Shown here in pieces: positions 33,350-44,462 of a DNA stretch of 64,000 nucleotides. The stretch spans positions 209,156,298 through 209,220,297 of the forward strand of contig NC_091119.1 of the NCBI RefSeq assembly GCF_040183065.1. The letters run 5' to 3'. Position numbers and translations under genes: made by a program. A model generated the notes under the pieces. The model saw only the letters and a list, made by a program, of their open reading frames with translations. It was not told the DNA's origin and ran no database searches. The stretch comes from Periplaneta americana. Taxonomy: Eukaryota; Arthropoda; Insecta; Blattodea; Blattidae. Numbering within the stretch: the stretch's first letter is position 1; each line of letters starts with the position of its first letter.

Positions 33350-34900
33350 TCCGAAAATGGAAAACAAATAAAGTAGTATGTGAGGGAGGTGATGGATGAA
33401 ATTTCTGTTTTCTATATTTTTGAAGCTATGTCCTTGATTTATAATCACAGAATGATAGATTATGATTTGGTGAAGTTACATTTCTGTGAGACAATTAGTT
33501 TCTCTGAGCTATTAACAAAAATGTTTGGAAAATGTACATATTTCAAAATGAAATGTGCCACTCAATTTTTCAGTAAAATATGTGAAAATTTTTTGCAAAA
33601 CTAGTGGCATATTTAGAAAAAATATCACACATTAGTTTTCCTATACCTTTACCATAAAAGGGGGAACATTTTTTATAACCACTGCATACCTAAAAATAGA
33701 AATTTTCCATTGCCACTATAAATATTTCATTTTTAAATTCAAAAGGTATTCATTTCATCATAAAATCCATGTGCTGGTTTGTATATATAGAGCGAGCAGT
33801 AAAACTTTCCTGTTCCCAGCACAATATTGTAAGAGCCTCTATACTTTGTACCTGACAAAATGTGCTGAAAAAAAAAAAAGGGTGAGAAAACAGCTTATAA
33901 GGTTTGCATGGAATTACAGTTGAAGGGTGCAGCCAATTATATATTGAGCAATTTCTATGCCTATGAGCGCCACACAGCATTGAAACTTGCTCAACATATA
34001 AACAAGAGGTTGCTGATTCATTTTTCACAAGAAAACGAAAATGACCAAAATTTCACCTATCTTCCCCTTAATATGTAAATGTTTTGGACTTGTGTTATAT
34101 ACCTTGTGATAGCAAAAGCATCTTATGGCTGTTTTGAAGGTAATGTTTGGCATTAAAAATAGAGGATTATAATTAGGCGTACATAACTGACCAATAATAA
34201 TAGTCAAGTATACATTTTGTCATGTTGCTCTTATCCCCAACACATTTTTCTTTAAAAATAGAGCTTAAGGTGCTTTAGAGAGAAATGTCTCATCCTATCC
34301 ACATCCTGTATCCCAATTACATATCTAGAAACATGTGAGAAAAGAAGACTAGGCTTTGGACAATGAACAACAAGACTTCGAAACTAGTCAGCCAAGGTAA
34401 ATCGTAAATATTAACACAGTAAAGAAGTTGGACATTTAATTAGTAAAAAAAAAACTTCGGTCAATCAGATTTCATAAATTAATTTAATGAAAAGGGTTAT
34501 ATGACTGTTAAGGAAAGGGAATATGTTCCCAATAGTTTTCAGTTTAATGTTCAACTATTATCTCCATGTTAAACCAAAATGTGGTATGCATATTACATAA
34601 TTTACAAAACATATTGGACCGACAAGTCAATAAAAACAAATAAATGATGATACAAAGTAGTTAAACATTTCATTTAAATTGCCATTACGTGCTTTTTTGG
34701 GGAGAAAAATACATATTATGGAAACTTTTAATAGCGATCGGGCTATAGGTAATGTTGGTGTAATGGATACCTGTAATACCGATCGGGCTTTCTAACATGG
34801 AATGTAGTTCCAATTTTTGCCACCATCAGTCTTAATGGCCGCTTCAAAAGTGTGTCGAAATTTTTTATACTCTCAGGTCGAAATCCTCGAGTTCAAGATC
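33350..34900. other. No gene seen
   Basis: AT-rich, with short frames lacking motifs. A short imperfect duplication occurs at about 34733-34790 (TAATAGCGATCGGGCT and TAATACCGATCGGGCT). Confidence 0.4.
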
Positions 34901-34919
34901 TTTCTGGAACTCACCCCAA

Positions 34920-35041
34920 TGACGTCATCTGTGTGTGATCTGTTTAAAGACGACCATTCGTAACTTCGTAGAAGTCATTTGATCTATTTGGAGTGTGGCG
35001 ACGCTTGTAGATGTGTTTGCTAGAGGTGCACTGGCGAAACG
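34920..35041 (+). promoter_or_regulatory. CRE promoter block and candidate non-coding first exon
   Basis: ATGACGTCATC (perfect CRE, 34920-34927) lies about 115 bp before a strong splice donor, GCGAAAC|GTAAGTT (GT at 35042). The segment between has more CpG than its surroundings. No TATA was seen in the right place. A tiny frame (ATG GTG... type, ten codons) reaches the donor, but a 5' UTR is more likely. The gene it would serve was not identified. Confidence 0.35.
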
Positions 35042-35044
35042 TAA

Positions 35045-35920
35045 GTTAACATAAATATAACTTCAGTTTTTGGTTTATGTTTGTTCATTTTGCGCTATAT
35101 AAACTAACTTACTGATATGAACACTTTTCTTTAATAGATTACTCCCGGAGCCCTCTTTCTCTGAGGTTTTTCTCTGCCATCTGAAAGAATATGGCGCGCC
35201 TAGAATTAAATTATTTTTATCTAACATAATCTACTACATCTTTTGAAAAAAATGGACATTGGAATAAAAATAATGTGAATAAGAAAAAAGTCTCCATACA
35301 TACCCCCGAAATAGCATTAATTACATTGACATTACCTCACAATGCAACAAGTAAATTTTAGGCATATTACGCGTAATTTTCTCACAGCTAAGTCAACGTT
35401 GGTCAGTTATTGAAACGCAGGAAGAATTTGGGAGGCACTATTAATTATCTTTTATTTTATCAGTATGTGGTCCATATAACAAATCAGAGTTTGAGGATAC
35501 TAGCGGAAACTGACGGATTACACGTATTTACTACATAGATTCCGTATGTTGTAATTATAGGGTGCTGTTCACAAACATTCACTAGTCGTGCCTTAGATCG
35601 CACTAAAGTTAAACGCGACTCGGGCGGAACTAACTATAGACCAAGAAAAATTATAGACCTGAATTATCAGTGTATTGTGTCGCAAGTTGAGGATACGAGG
35701 CATTTATTTCCCAGACTTGCTCTGACCCCGTCAGTGACTGAGCCGTAGCTATTATACCTGCGCACCCATGTAGTGCACACAGGAAAATGAAATATTAAAT
35801 AAAATACATAAGGGAAGGTAATAAACTACACAGATATATGACAAGTTTCAGTATATTTTAGTGTCCATGTTACAGCGTTCTCAACTGTTTGTATTGAGAA
35901 GTGAAGAGGAGCGACACATT
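35045..35920. other. No gene seen
   Basis: No repeated family or exon-like segment recognised; putative intron of the transcript that may start at 34920. Confidence 0.35.
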
Positions 35921-35924
35921 GCAG

Positions 35925-36040
35925 GTTGTTGTTGTTGTTGTCAACTGTCCAAAGACTGGTCTAAACCCCACAAATGATGCCAAGAACTGATCAGGCAACT
36001 AGGCCAGGAGATAATGGGGTAGGATTGCCAATTCCTTTTT
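35925..36040 (-). mobile_element. Short SINE, family 3, copy 2
   Basis: Inverted relative to 15855-15995: the GTTGTTGTTGTTG tail at the left, GTCTAAACCCC (B-box complement) and GGCAACTAGGCCAGGAG in the body. Confidence 0.65.
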
Positions 36041-36764
36041 CTCTACATTGCACATTGTTCCTTTATATATGGTGCAATGTATAGTGCAACAACTAGCGGT
36101 GAAAACATTTTCTGCTCTCAGCTCAATAGCTTTGTAATGTGCCAATTGATATAAATAGAAACAGAAATGAAATACAAATGCTTAATATGGACTTGCAAAA
36201 TTTAGAGTATTGGTACAAATTTTCATTAATATAATTTGTCACACACTGTTGAAATTCAGTTAGTTGACCATTTGAGATGGACAGTAGCATCATCCCCTTT
36301 GCTGGTAGTAGATAGTGAGAGTAGAGGCAAAGGCCTATCAACTAAACTGAAATGGGGAATATTAGTCTTCTGCATGCTACTTGTCTAATGGAAACGAGAT
36401 TACTATCTTTTACATTTTTTTTCTCCCCCCACGAACTGTAAGTACTACTACTTTTCTTGTATATTTAATTGGTTTTCATGTTGCTTTTTATTTTTATTAA
36501 GTGCCATTGGGAGTTTGGCAGCGACAAGATACAAAATAATGAGAGATGGGGAGCCCCAAACATAGAATTACATTCTGAATTAGATTGAGATATGGCTGAC
36601 ACATACGGCACATTACTTTGTTAGATAGAACATAGAACTGAAGTTGGATCGAATCTCGGCTAAGTCAAAAGTAAATGTAATTGTGAGTAATTGTTACACT
36701 TACTAGAAACTAGCGCACAGGAAGCTCAAGTGATTTTTACTCAATTTTTTATTGTATATCTGGT
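36041..36764. other. No gene seen
   Basis: AT-rich; no motif-bearing frame. Confidence 0.4.
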
Positions 36765-36850
36765 CCAGATACGGAGACTAAGAGGAAGGCAGAAAATAGG
36801 AAAGATTGGAGAATGCAGTGAAAGACCTACCCATGGGCAGAACATGTATG
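36765..36850 (+). mobile_element. LINE 3' end fragment
   Basis: ACGGAGACTAAGAGGAAGGC through GAAAGACCTACCCATGGGCA matches the 3' end of the LINE at 24272-24655. It is extremely 5' truncated. Confidence 0.75.
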
Positions 36851-36915
36851 TGGTCCAGGGAAAATACTAGTCTTTTATTAATATAATGGCTTTCCGAAGT
36901 ATAGTGCCTTAAATA

Positions 36916-37756
36916 CAGAGTGTACATATACAAATGATTCATCGGGTTTTGACATTGTATATCTTCAAATGTATAATGTCCATCCATTTGTACTAATAGC
37001 CAATCGAAAGAGCACATTTCACATATCATTACAAATGTTCTGTGTGCCCTCCTCGTGTTATCCGGCACATCTATGCGGTAGTCCAGTTCGCCCCATACAC
37101 GTTGGAGCATGTCATTGTCGATGTTCCTCAGTGCGGCAGTGATGCGATCCCGGAGTTCAGCCAATGTTGTCGGCATAGGTGGCATGTAAACATTCTCTTT
37201 CACGTACCCCCAAAGAAAAAAAATCACAAACTGTGAGGTCAGGAGACCGTGGGGCCACCTGAGGAGTGGCAAATCGTCCTCAGCAGAATCTTCCACACAG
37301 TTGCGTGAGGAATGTCCAGTTCGCGACTTGTTCGACATGTTGATTTTTGTGGGCTACGAGCGAGTGCCTCTCGGATTCTCTCCACCTCTTCAGCTGAAAT
37401 ACCTGGTCGTCCTGAGCTTTTTCCTTTACACAAGCACCCTTTGTTTTTCAACTGTTGATACCACTGCAGAATGCTTTGGTGGGTTGGTGTGTCTCCTGTA
37501 CTGTCTCCGGAACGCTGCACAGTGATGGTGGATTGAGTACTCTGATATTCCAAAACACAAAATGCTTTCTGTTGATCAGTCAGCATTTTACCAACCGCCA
37601 CTAGTGAGTCACTGAAGAGTCAGAATGAAATCTGAAATGAGAGATACCAAATTTAAGAATATGCTCTTTCTATTGGCTACGAGTACAAATGGGTGGACAT
37701 TATAAATTTTAAGCTATACAGTGTCAAAACCTGATGAATCATTTGTATACACTCTG
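36916..37756 (-). mobile_element. Full-ended, internally deleted DUF4817-type mariner
   Basis: About 110-bp terminal inverted repeats start CAGAGTGTA next to TA on both sides (TA at 36914-36915 and 37757-37758). The inner parts share ATTTGTACTAATAGCCAAT or its variant and AAAGAGCA. On the minus strand the transposase N terminus (37601 to about 37280) has an HTH region (KAFCVLEYQSTQSTITVQRS, then CLCKGKSSGRPG) and SPQKSTCRTSRELDIPHATV. The C terminus (about 37260-37030) has FFLWGYVKENVYMPPMPTTL and MLQRVWGELDYRIDV. Roughly 150 residues carrying the first two catalytic Asp residues are deleted and the frame shifts near 37270, so it depends on another source of transposase. Confidence 0.88.
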
Positions 37757-38192
37757 TATTAAACTTTATCTCCACAAAAAATCAAATCCCTTGTAAATTC
37801 TACTGTTTTCACTTTCAAAATCATCTGAACTTCCCGTGCACTGTTTTGCCTACCCTTACCCTATGATATGAAATATAATATTTATTTTAAACTTAGTTCA
37901 AGTTAACTCGTGGAAGTCATACATATTTTGTTCCTAAATTATTTTGACATCAGTTACGATGTGTCCTCCCACACAACAATTCATATCCCCAGCAGCTGGA
38001 AATTTGTACACCATTTGTATGAAATACCTGTTATTCTGTGGGTGTTACTGATGACAAGACAGTTTTATATGATTATAACCAAGTGTTGCGTCCAATTCCA
38101 TTTGCGAAAAATTAATGATACAACTTACGTATTCCTAAATATTGGGCATGTCTTTCAGGTGCTGTAAATCTATGAAGTTCTGTGACCTGTAG

Positions 38193-38258
38193 GAGAACAC
38201 TGCAGCCGATGTGGTCCAACATGCAGTGGCTGACAAGCAAGAAGAAATGAAATACAAG
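38193..38258 (+). other. Possible 66-bp internal exon
   Basis: It sits between an AG (ACCTGTAG) and a consensus donor (CAAG|GTAAGAAC) and is open only in phase 0: ENTAADVVQHAVADKQEEMK, then Y-K. The composition looks protein-like, but the acceptor lacks a strong pyrimidine tract and no partner exon of matching phase is known. Low confidence. Confidence 0.2.
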
Positions 38259-38582
38259 GTAAGAACATGGACCAGAACCCTTTACAATTGCTAAGTGTTG
38301 ATATTAATGAGACAGCAGGAATAAACTTAAGATAGGTATGCCATAATATTGAAGAGAATAAAGTAGACAGTTATGCAATTTCTTTGGAACTCACCCATGA
38401 TCTAAAACAGTTCATTGACGGAGAACAATAAAGAAGTGTATAATTAAATCTGCCAAATTAATCTAACCAAGTTAAGTAAAATAATAAACTTCGAGAGTAT
38501 TAAGTTATCTAGCTGCGTTAATAACAATCCACCACTGATTGCCTTAGCAATTACAATATAGTGGTGCAGATTACAGTTTATA

Positions 38583-39973
38583 CACTAGTGGCCAAAAGTT
38601 AAGCATAATTCGTAAAACAGAGAAATGAAAGGGAAAACGGTGAGCAATCTCTATAAAACTTTATCATAGTGTGTGCCGCATCATACTTGTGCTCTTTGCA
38701 TAGGGAGGGGGTACCCCAACCTTCGCTTCCCCTCCGAATAAACACGTGTTTCGAAGGTAAGGAAACAGACCCATTGCGGCTGATTCGTTCTTCTTCTCTG
38801 ATTGTGAACAGAGGATATAGTTTCTTATGACAGTGTATACAGGACAGCACCAACATGCCACAGAGATGCCAACTGGACCCTGGTTTGAAGGGTAGAATAA
38901 TCGGATGTCAGGAAGCAGGTCAGACACAGACCGAAGTCTCTCGAGCCCTGAATGTGGCACAAAGTGTCATTTTCAGGCTTTGGTGACGGTTCAAAGACAC
39001 AGGATGTTTGTCGTATGCGTGTACAAGGTCGCCCATGGGTCACAATGCCGCAAGAGGACAACACGACGTAAACGGACGATGCCTGCAAGACAACTGTCTT
39101 CTGAGCTTGCAGTTGCCTCAGGCATTCGTGTTTCCAGGCAAAGTGTATACCGGAGGCTCAGGGCAGGCGGTCTCTATGCCAGATGACTAGCAGTGTGTGT
39201 CCAGCTCACTCGAGTACAGATAAGGAACCGTTTGCAGTGGAGTCGGCAACATCAACATTGGATCTTGAATGAATGGAGGAACGTGCTGTTTACAGACGAG
39301 AACCGATTCAGTTTGACCAGTGATTCCCATTGCACAATAATCTGGAGAGAACATGGAAGCCAGTGTCAGCTCACAAACATAATGGGGAAAATACCCATTT
39401 GTTGGTGGTGGCGTACTCGTGTGGGCAGGCATGATGTTCAATGGATGTACAGATCTGCACATCTTTGCAGCTGGTACTGTGAATGCCCAGAGGTAGAGAG
39501 ACCAGGTATTGAAACGACATGAGTGACTTTTCAGAGGTGCATTTGGTCCACACTTAATCTTTATGGAAGACAATGCATGTCCGCATAGAGCCAACCTTGA
39601 GGGGGAAGATATCCAGCGATGTTCCCGGATCTGAACCCTACAGAGCATGCCTGGGATACATTAGGAAGGCGAGCTGCAGCCCGCCAGCCTCCACAGACGT
39701 CACTTCCAGCCCTCCGTAATGCTCTTGAACCACCTGATAGAGGGGTAACCACAACCCATGTTAACCGCTCAGCACCATCATTGTCATGGACGTGATAGAT
39801 TTTGTACCATAATTGTGTAGAATGTGTCCCTAGGCCACAATAAAACAAAATTTGCTGATATGTATTACTCTGTTGCATGCCAGAACCTGTGTGATTCATT
39901 TGTACAAGTTTGGTGCCATTCTGATAGGTTGGGAACAAAATATTGAATTATGCTTAACTTTTGGACACTAGTG
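38583..39973 (+). mobile_element. Complete but decayed Tc1-like element
   Basis: Inverted ends CACTAGTGGCCAAAAGTTAA then GCATAATTC (left) and CACTAGTGTCCAAAAGTTAA (right, reversed), flanked by TA. The plus-strand transposase runs from about 38855 to 39795 with frameshifts. Blocks: an HTH start (GRIIGCQEAGQTQTEVSRAL), RVSRQSVYRRLRAGGLYAR, NRLQWSRQHQHWILNEWRNV then L-F-T-D-E-N-R-F (first Asp), a FMEDNACPHRA block (second Asp, near 39565) and DLNPTEHAWD with the third acidic residue Glu (near 39630), i.e. DD34E-like spacing. Enough stops are present to exclude activity. Confidence 0.88.
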
Positions 39974-40788
39974 TATTTTCCATAAAGCCCGTGACTGTTA
40001 CTTATATTCACAATGACTACCTGTTCTCCTTCTTGAACTCCATCTTGTCTCTTTTTCTTGTAATTCTTTATACTGTCCTTCTTTAGATGAAGTTTATATT
40101 CACATTTTCTTTCTGCTATGGGTTTCCCTGTATTATTGCCCCACTTAACCAAAGTTCACTTGTAAGTTCACCAAGGTCTCCTAAGCAGCTGTGTATGTGA
40201 TGAGAATGAGCAGCATAACTGAGAGTGCAATATGTCAGTCATAGTGCTGCAGTGGAAAATTACTCGTAAAACACTTCAGAACATTATGTAATACTTTTTC
40301 GTTAGTGATGTAGCAATAATACCAAAGGAAAATTTAGTCTGTCAGTTATTGTGCTGTGTAGAAGAGTTTTTGTATGTTTACAGCGTTGCTTACGAGATTA
40401 TACAAGCTGGCGCACGGCGCTTGAAATGCAGGTCTGAAGTGGTTCCCTCGTAATGCCAATTCCGCCACTCGGAGCGCTGTTCTAGACGAAATATTCATAG
40501 CAGTACGCTTAAATGATATTGACATTTGGGACATTTAAAGGACTCGCCATTGCTTATTAAATGCTTCGTACAATATTTTATGGAAAATAGACGTAATTTC
40601 CAAACTTCTACGTCTCAATTATATTACAATAAAAGGCTGTCATTCTTGATATTAAAAGATACTACATATTATAAACTAAGGTACTACCTTTCTGTTGTTC
40701 AATTAATACACCGAACTTTTTCGGAAATAATGAAAGAAACTTAATATATTATACATGAACACTGTAGTCTACCCTATTCACGTATTCA

Positions 40789-40846
<58 letters not shown>

Positions 40847-41089
40847 CAATGAATTAAGGTACTGTATTATCTTCCATTTCCCTGACTTCGTAATTTAATC
40901 ATTTGTAAGTAGGCCTAACTTATCCCTTTCTTTTTTAAAAATATATTGATGTTGAAGTGTTAAGAGTTTTACTAAAGCAAACAGCAGTCACAAAACATGA
41001 TTAGTACAAATGTGCGATTTTTCTTGCACACCTTGCAGTGGTGAAATAAATATCTAATAGGCCTGCTGATTAACCTGTTACTTACAAAT
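39974..41089. other. No gene; one arm of an inverted repeat and an (ATT)n tract
   Basis: GTTGCTTACGAGATTATACA then AGCTGG at about 40385-40411 has an inverted partner at about 48055-48085. An (ATT)n microsatellite lies at 40795-40846. Confidence 0.45.
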
Positions 41090-41185
41090 GGCTTTTAAGG
41101 AACCCACAGGTTCATTGCCACCCTCACATAAGCTGGCCATCGGTCCCTATCCTGAGCAAGATTAATCCAGTAGTGGGTAGTAATA
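41090..41185 (-). mobile_element. LINE 3' end fragment (same family as 26540-27810)
   Basis: Minus strand reads W-I-N-L-A-Q-D-R-D-R-W-P-A-Y-V-R-V-A-M-N, the extreme C terminus of that LINE, ending in a stop. It is 5' truncated. Confidence 0.8.
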
Positions 41186-41869
41186 GCAAATGCTATGATA
41201 ATTTAGTGTATGTAAACAGTTTTTAAATTAGGAGTTAGAATTAAATTAATTGGGAAGTTAGACTGCAATATATGTGATTAGAAATGGATTTCGAATTTGA
41301 CCATTTCCCAAAACATGAACAAATATCTCAGGAATCTCAGGGACAATATTTTTTAGAATTTGCCGCCCATAGGCACATGCGCATCTGCTCTCCCCGATCC
41401 CCATTTAATTTTTAGTAATGTCTGAATCTCGCTCCCCTGAGCTGTTTTCTGTCGTCACTCATGACATGTCAATTTAATGAAAACATAAAGTAAAATTTTC
41501 GGTACACCATGCAGTGATAATTGTACTTTATCACAACGAATAATTGTAGTAATTATTATTTATTTATTTATTACTCGTAATGTCGTAATAATATTTGATT
41601 TGGCTTGGAGGATGAGGGGAGTACATTACACTAAACTCGGCATGCTCAACATTAAAGGAGCAGTCTGCGATAAAATTCCAAATTTCGATTATATTATAGG
41701 AAGTTTTCCAAAGTAATCCTTGGATTAACGGTGTTTGTCGCATCGCTCTACGCCTTTTAGTTTGCGAAATATTAAAGGTCTTACTGCAAGCTCTGACGTC
41801 ATAACCACTGATCGCTTCATAAGACTGCGTTGTAGTTCCGTTTGACATACAGAGTAGAACGAGTAAAGA

Positions 41870-42282
41870 TATGAATAATTTCTAGGGAAAAATTGTTCCG
41901 GGGCCGGGTATCGATCCCGGGACCTCTGGTTGAACGTACCAGCGCTCTACCACTGAGCTACCCGGGAACTCCACCCGACACCGTCTCAACTTTTCCCTTT
42001 ATATCCACACAACTCGTGTGGGCTGACGAAATGCCAGAGACCCACAACGAGTGCACACAATCTCTGTGTGACTTGGAATTGTGGTTTTCTGTTAACGTAC
42101 ACAGTAACGTATATATTATGCAAATCTAGTCTTTCAGGTGAAGCTCCCTGTAAAGCAGATTTGAATAATTTCAAGGGAAAAATTGTTCCGGGACCTTTGG
42201 TTGAATGTACCAGCGCTCTACCACTTCGTACGTTACAGTCAGTTATTATTAACACACTTAGGACCTATCACATGCATATACT

Positions 42283-42326
<44 letters not shown>

Positions 42327-42330
42327 TTAC
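41870..42330 (-). repeat. tRNA-like sequence in a partial tandem duplication
   Basis: The minus-strand segment 41966-41897 folds as a near-complete tRNA-like cloverleaf: CCCGGGTAGCTCAGTGGTAG (acceptor and D arm), anticodon stem CTGGT/ACCAG with loop ACGTTCA, and T arm CCGGGATCGATACCCGG. About five of seven acceptor pairs form and the 3' side lacks an unambiguous end, so I treat it as a tRNA-derived repeat. A copy of its 3' two thirds recurs 290 bp to the right (42161-42235). The cluster ends in an (AAT)n tract at 42284-42326. It sits in the Kolobok-type element. Confidence 0.6.
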
Positions 42331-42584
42331 CCATTTTGAATTTCGTACTCATAGTGATTAGAACAACTTGGGTCTGGTAAGGGTTCAAACTGAAAAGGTT
42401 TAATATGTCGATCCATTATAACCTAAGTCAACGCCTTCACTGAGTGAGTGAATGTATGTGAGACATGGTTTATATTATTCTATTGCGTCATAGTTGTTGA
42501 GTCACGCGATATAGGCACGAAGCTATGTTTGGGGGAACCTCTAAAACATGTGGATCATCGAATTGCGGCAGTTGATAACCAGAA

Positions 42585-42960
42585 CTACTTCCAAGACATT
42601 TTTCTGTATAGTATCCTCTCTCCACGCATTTTCTTCCAGCTGTATGTTTTGTCTTCTACCCATCGTTTAGTGGCTTTAGAGTACTGGAGTCTGGAGCCAG
42701 TTACATCTCTTTTCACGTTGTAATTATGGTCCATTATCGCAATCATAGTTCTTGTTACCATTCCACCATATGGAAAGTGTTTTCTCTTAGGAATGTAAAG
42801 CAATCTCTCGTTATGGTAAGATTCAAATTTGCTGGTGTGACAAAATTGATTAGTCTGATTTAGGTCTTTCAAAAGGGCAGGGTTACATACAACTTTTTTC
42901 AGAGCATTGTAATCGCTGGATCCAAGTTCGATCCATTCCCTCTCACTATTGTATGGGTGA
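42585..42960 (-). pseudogene. Kolobok/THAP9-like transposase C-terminal fragment
   Basis: Continuous minus-strand frame from about 42960 down to the stop near 42585. It reads E-W-I-E-L-G-S-S-D-Y-N-A-L, then C-H-T-S-K-F-E-S-Y-H-N, LLYIPKRKHFPYGGMVTRTM, A-I-M-D-H-N-Y-N-V-K-R-D and Y-S-K-A-T-K-R-W-V. The H-T-x-x-x-E-x-x-H-N, P-K-R-x-H-F and L-D-H-N-x-N-V-x-R signatures are characteristic of transposases encoded together with THAP domains. It lies in the same element and orientation as the THAP fragment at 43436-43807, and the region between (42960-43435) is broken. Confidence 0.72.
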
Positions 42961-43435
42961 ATGTGTGCACAAGTATAACGCAGAACTCACTGCTATGTTT
43001 CACCTCTGTTCGGACTTCCACTCCCAATTACGGGCATTCTGGCATACTGCATTAACTTTCAGCAATGGTCCAATTGTTTCTACCAAATATTTGTAAAAGA
43101 GGAATGGCAAATATTACAGAAGAAAAACAAAATTTGTAACGCTGACCAGAATAAAAAAAAAACACTTTTTGACTCCCTATTTACTTTCTGTTTCAAGTGC
43201 AGCATCCTTGGAACCTGATGAATTAGAATTTGAAGTTTCTTCTTATATTTGAAAATATGTCTCTAAGTCAGTTTCTGCTCCCCCACATCTGATTAACCAC
43301 ACACATTTCTTATCGTCTCGCACCCTATCTCACACTACGCAGTTTTGTTTATATTAGGTTCCTGTGAATTTTCAGCCTTATCGAGAACTACACACACGTC
43401 AATATTTTCAGCTATAGGTGCATCACTGCAACTTG

Positions 43436-43807
43436 CTATTGCTTCTTCGACGACTTTCTTTCATTTATAAGCAGAGGAGCGCGTAGATCAGAACTGTCTT
43501 GGGGAGGTTCTCCTTTCAAAAATAAGAAAGGGACAGAAGTTTTCTTAATTTTCATAGGAGTTCTATTGTCTTTCATTAAACGTCTTTTTAGTAAAGACGA
43601 TTTTTCAAAATCAGTTTCACGGAAATGACTGGAACACACAAAAGTAGTTTTCGATAGTGTAAAACCTTTTCTGTTGATTTTCTTCACGCATGTTTTAAAT
43701 CTTTGCAGTAACTTTTCTCTGTTCGGAAATACATGAAATGATACCCCTTCTTCATGTTCTGCTTTTGATGTTCCCTCTGAACACGAAAAATCACAACACC
43801 ACGGCAT
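43436..43807 (-). CDS. THAP-domain protein (N terminus of the transposase)
   Basis: An open frame of 123 codons on the minus strand, taking ATG at 43807, where the THAP fold should begin (MPWCCDFSCSEGTSK). THAP domains are C2CH zinc fingers that bind specific DNA, often transposon ends. Seen here: the first Cys pair (C-x4-C), G-V-S-F-H-V-F-P, F-V-C-S-S-H-F (C-x2-H) and S-V-P-F-L-F near residue 93 in place of the usual A-V-P-T-I-F. An ATG 17 codons upstream adds residues that no THAP protein needs. The frame ends with a basic tail shortly after the domain, so the product would be a DNA-binding fragment without the catalytic part. It could in principle still bind the element ends or act as a repressor; that is inference. 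Confidence 0.75.
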   Translation of the reverse strand: MPWCCDFSCSEGTSKAEHEEGVSFHVFPNREKLLQRFKTCVKKINRKGFTLSKTTFVCSSHFRETDFEKSSLLKRRLMKDNRTPMKIKKTSVPFLFLKGEPPQDSSDLRAPLLINERKSSKKQ

Positions 43808-44390
43808 TTTAAATTGTATTACGATACAATTTCTTCTGTTTAGTCTACTGTAGTTCAAAATCGTTCATATAAAAGAAAATACGTCTACATAAAACCACAA
43901 CATTGGTATGTGCTGGTTTTATGATTAAATGAAAAGCAAAACATGACTTCACACAATCATAACTAAGTCCGAAATTCTGTTCACGTTTACTACGGCGAGA
44001 GAAGATTATTTATTTTAATACAAAGCGCTGCGCTGTGCTCGCCGATGTTCTCGGTCTACTACGCAATCACACCAGTTCAGTGGCTGTGACGTCATAAGTA
44101 TTTGTGCGGAGTCAGTAACTCAAGAACCATGCCTCGCATTGACATGCGGCAAATTACATTCTACTTTGATTGAAAAACGTGTTTGATTAAAGCCAACTTA
44201 ATTTTATCGCGGACTGCTCCTTTAAAATCGCATTGCTGCGTATGTTGTATCCAGTGACGTCGCCAGGATCAGAGCAAGGGGGGTGCGGATGGGGTGCGAG
44301 ATTTAAAAAATGGGGTGCGAGGTGTAAAAATGTGGTACATAAAAAATCCAAAATGTTCTTTCATGCACTTGCGCGCATACTATACATCTG

Positions 44391-44441
<51 letters not shown>

Positions 44442-44462
44442 AATAATAATCTTGTTATGCCT

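Larger units (their letters stand above)
41656..44221 (-). mobile_element. Kolobok-type DNA transposon with THAP protein
   Basis: Inverted ends AGGAGCAGTCTGCGATAAAA (left) and AGGAGCAGTCCGCGATAAAA (right, reversed) lie next to TTAA on both sides (41652-41655 and 44222-44225). TTAA targets, ends starting AGG, and a THAP-domain transposase fit the Kolobok superfamily. On the minus strand the N-terminal THAP part (43436-43807) and the transposase C-terminal part (42585-42960) survive. The catalytic middle is not recognisable. Each subterminal region holds a perfect CRE, TGACGTCA, at 41794-41801 and 44087-44094 (138 and 127 bp from the ends). A tRNA-like repeat cluster (41870-42330) lies inside. 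Copy status: non-autonomous, assumed inactive. Confidence 0.75.

Noticed and set aside
33750..34028. 92-codon minus-strand open frame
   Set aside because: Composition like non-coding AT-rich DNA, with no motif, signal peptide or neighbour supporting it.
39187..39648. 153-codon minus-strand open frame
   Set aside because: It is antisense to the Tc1 transposase relic on the plus strand and has no domain.
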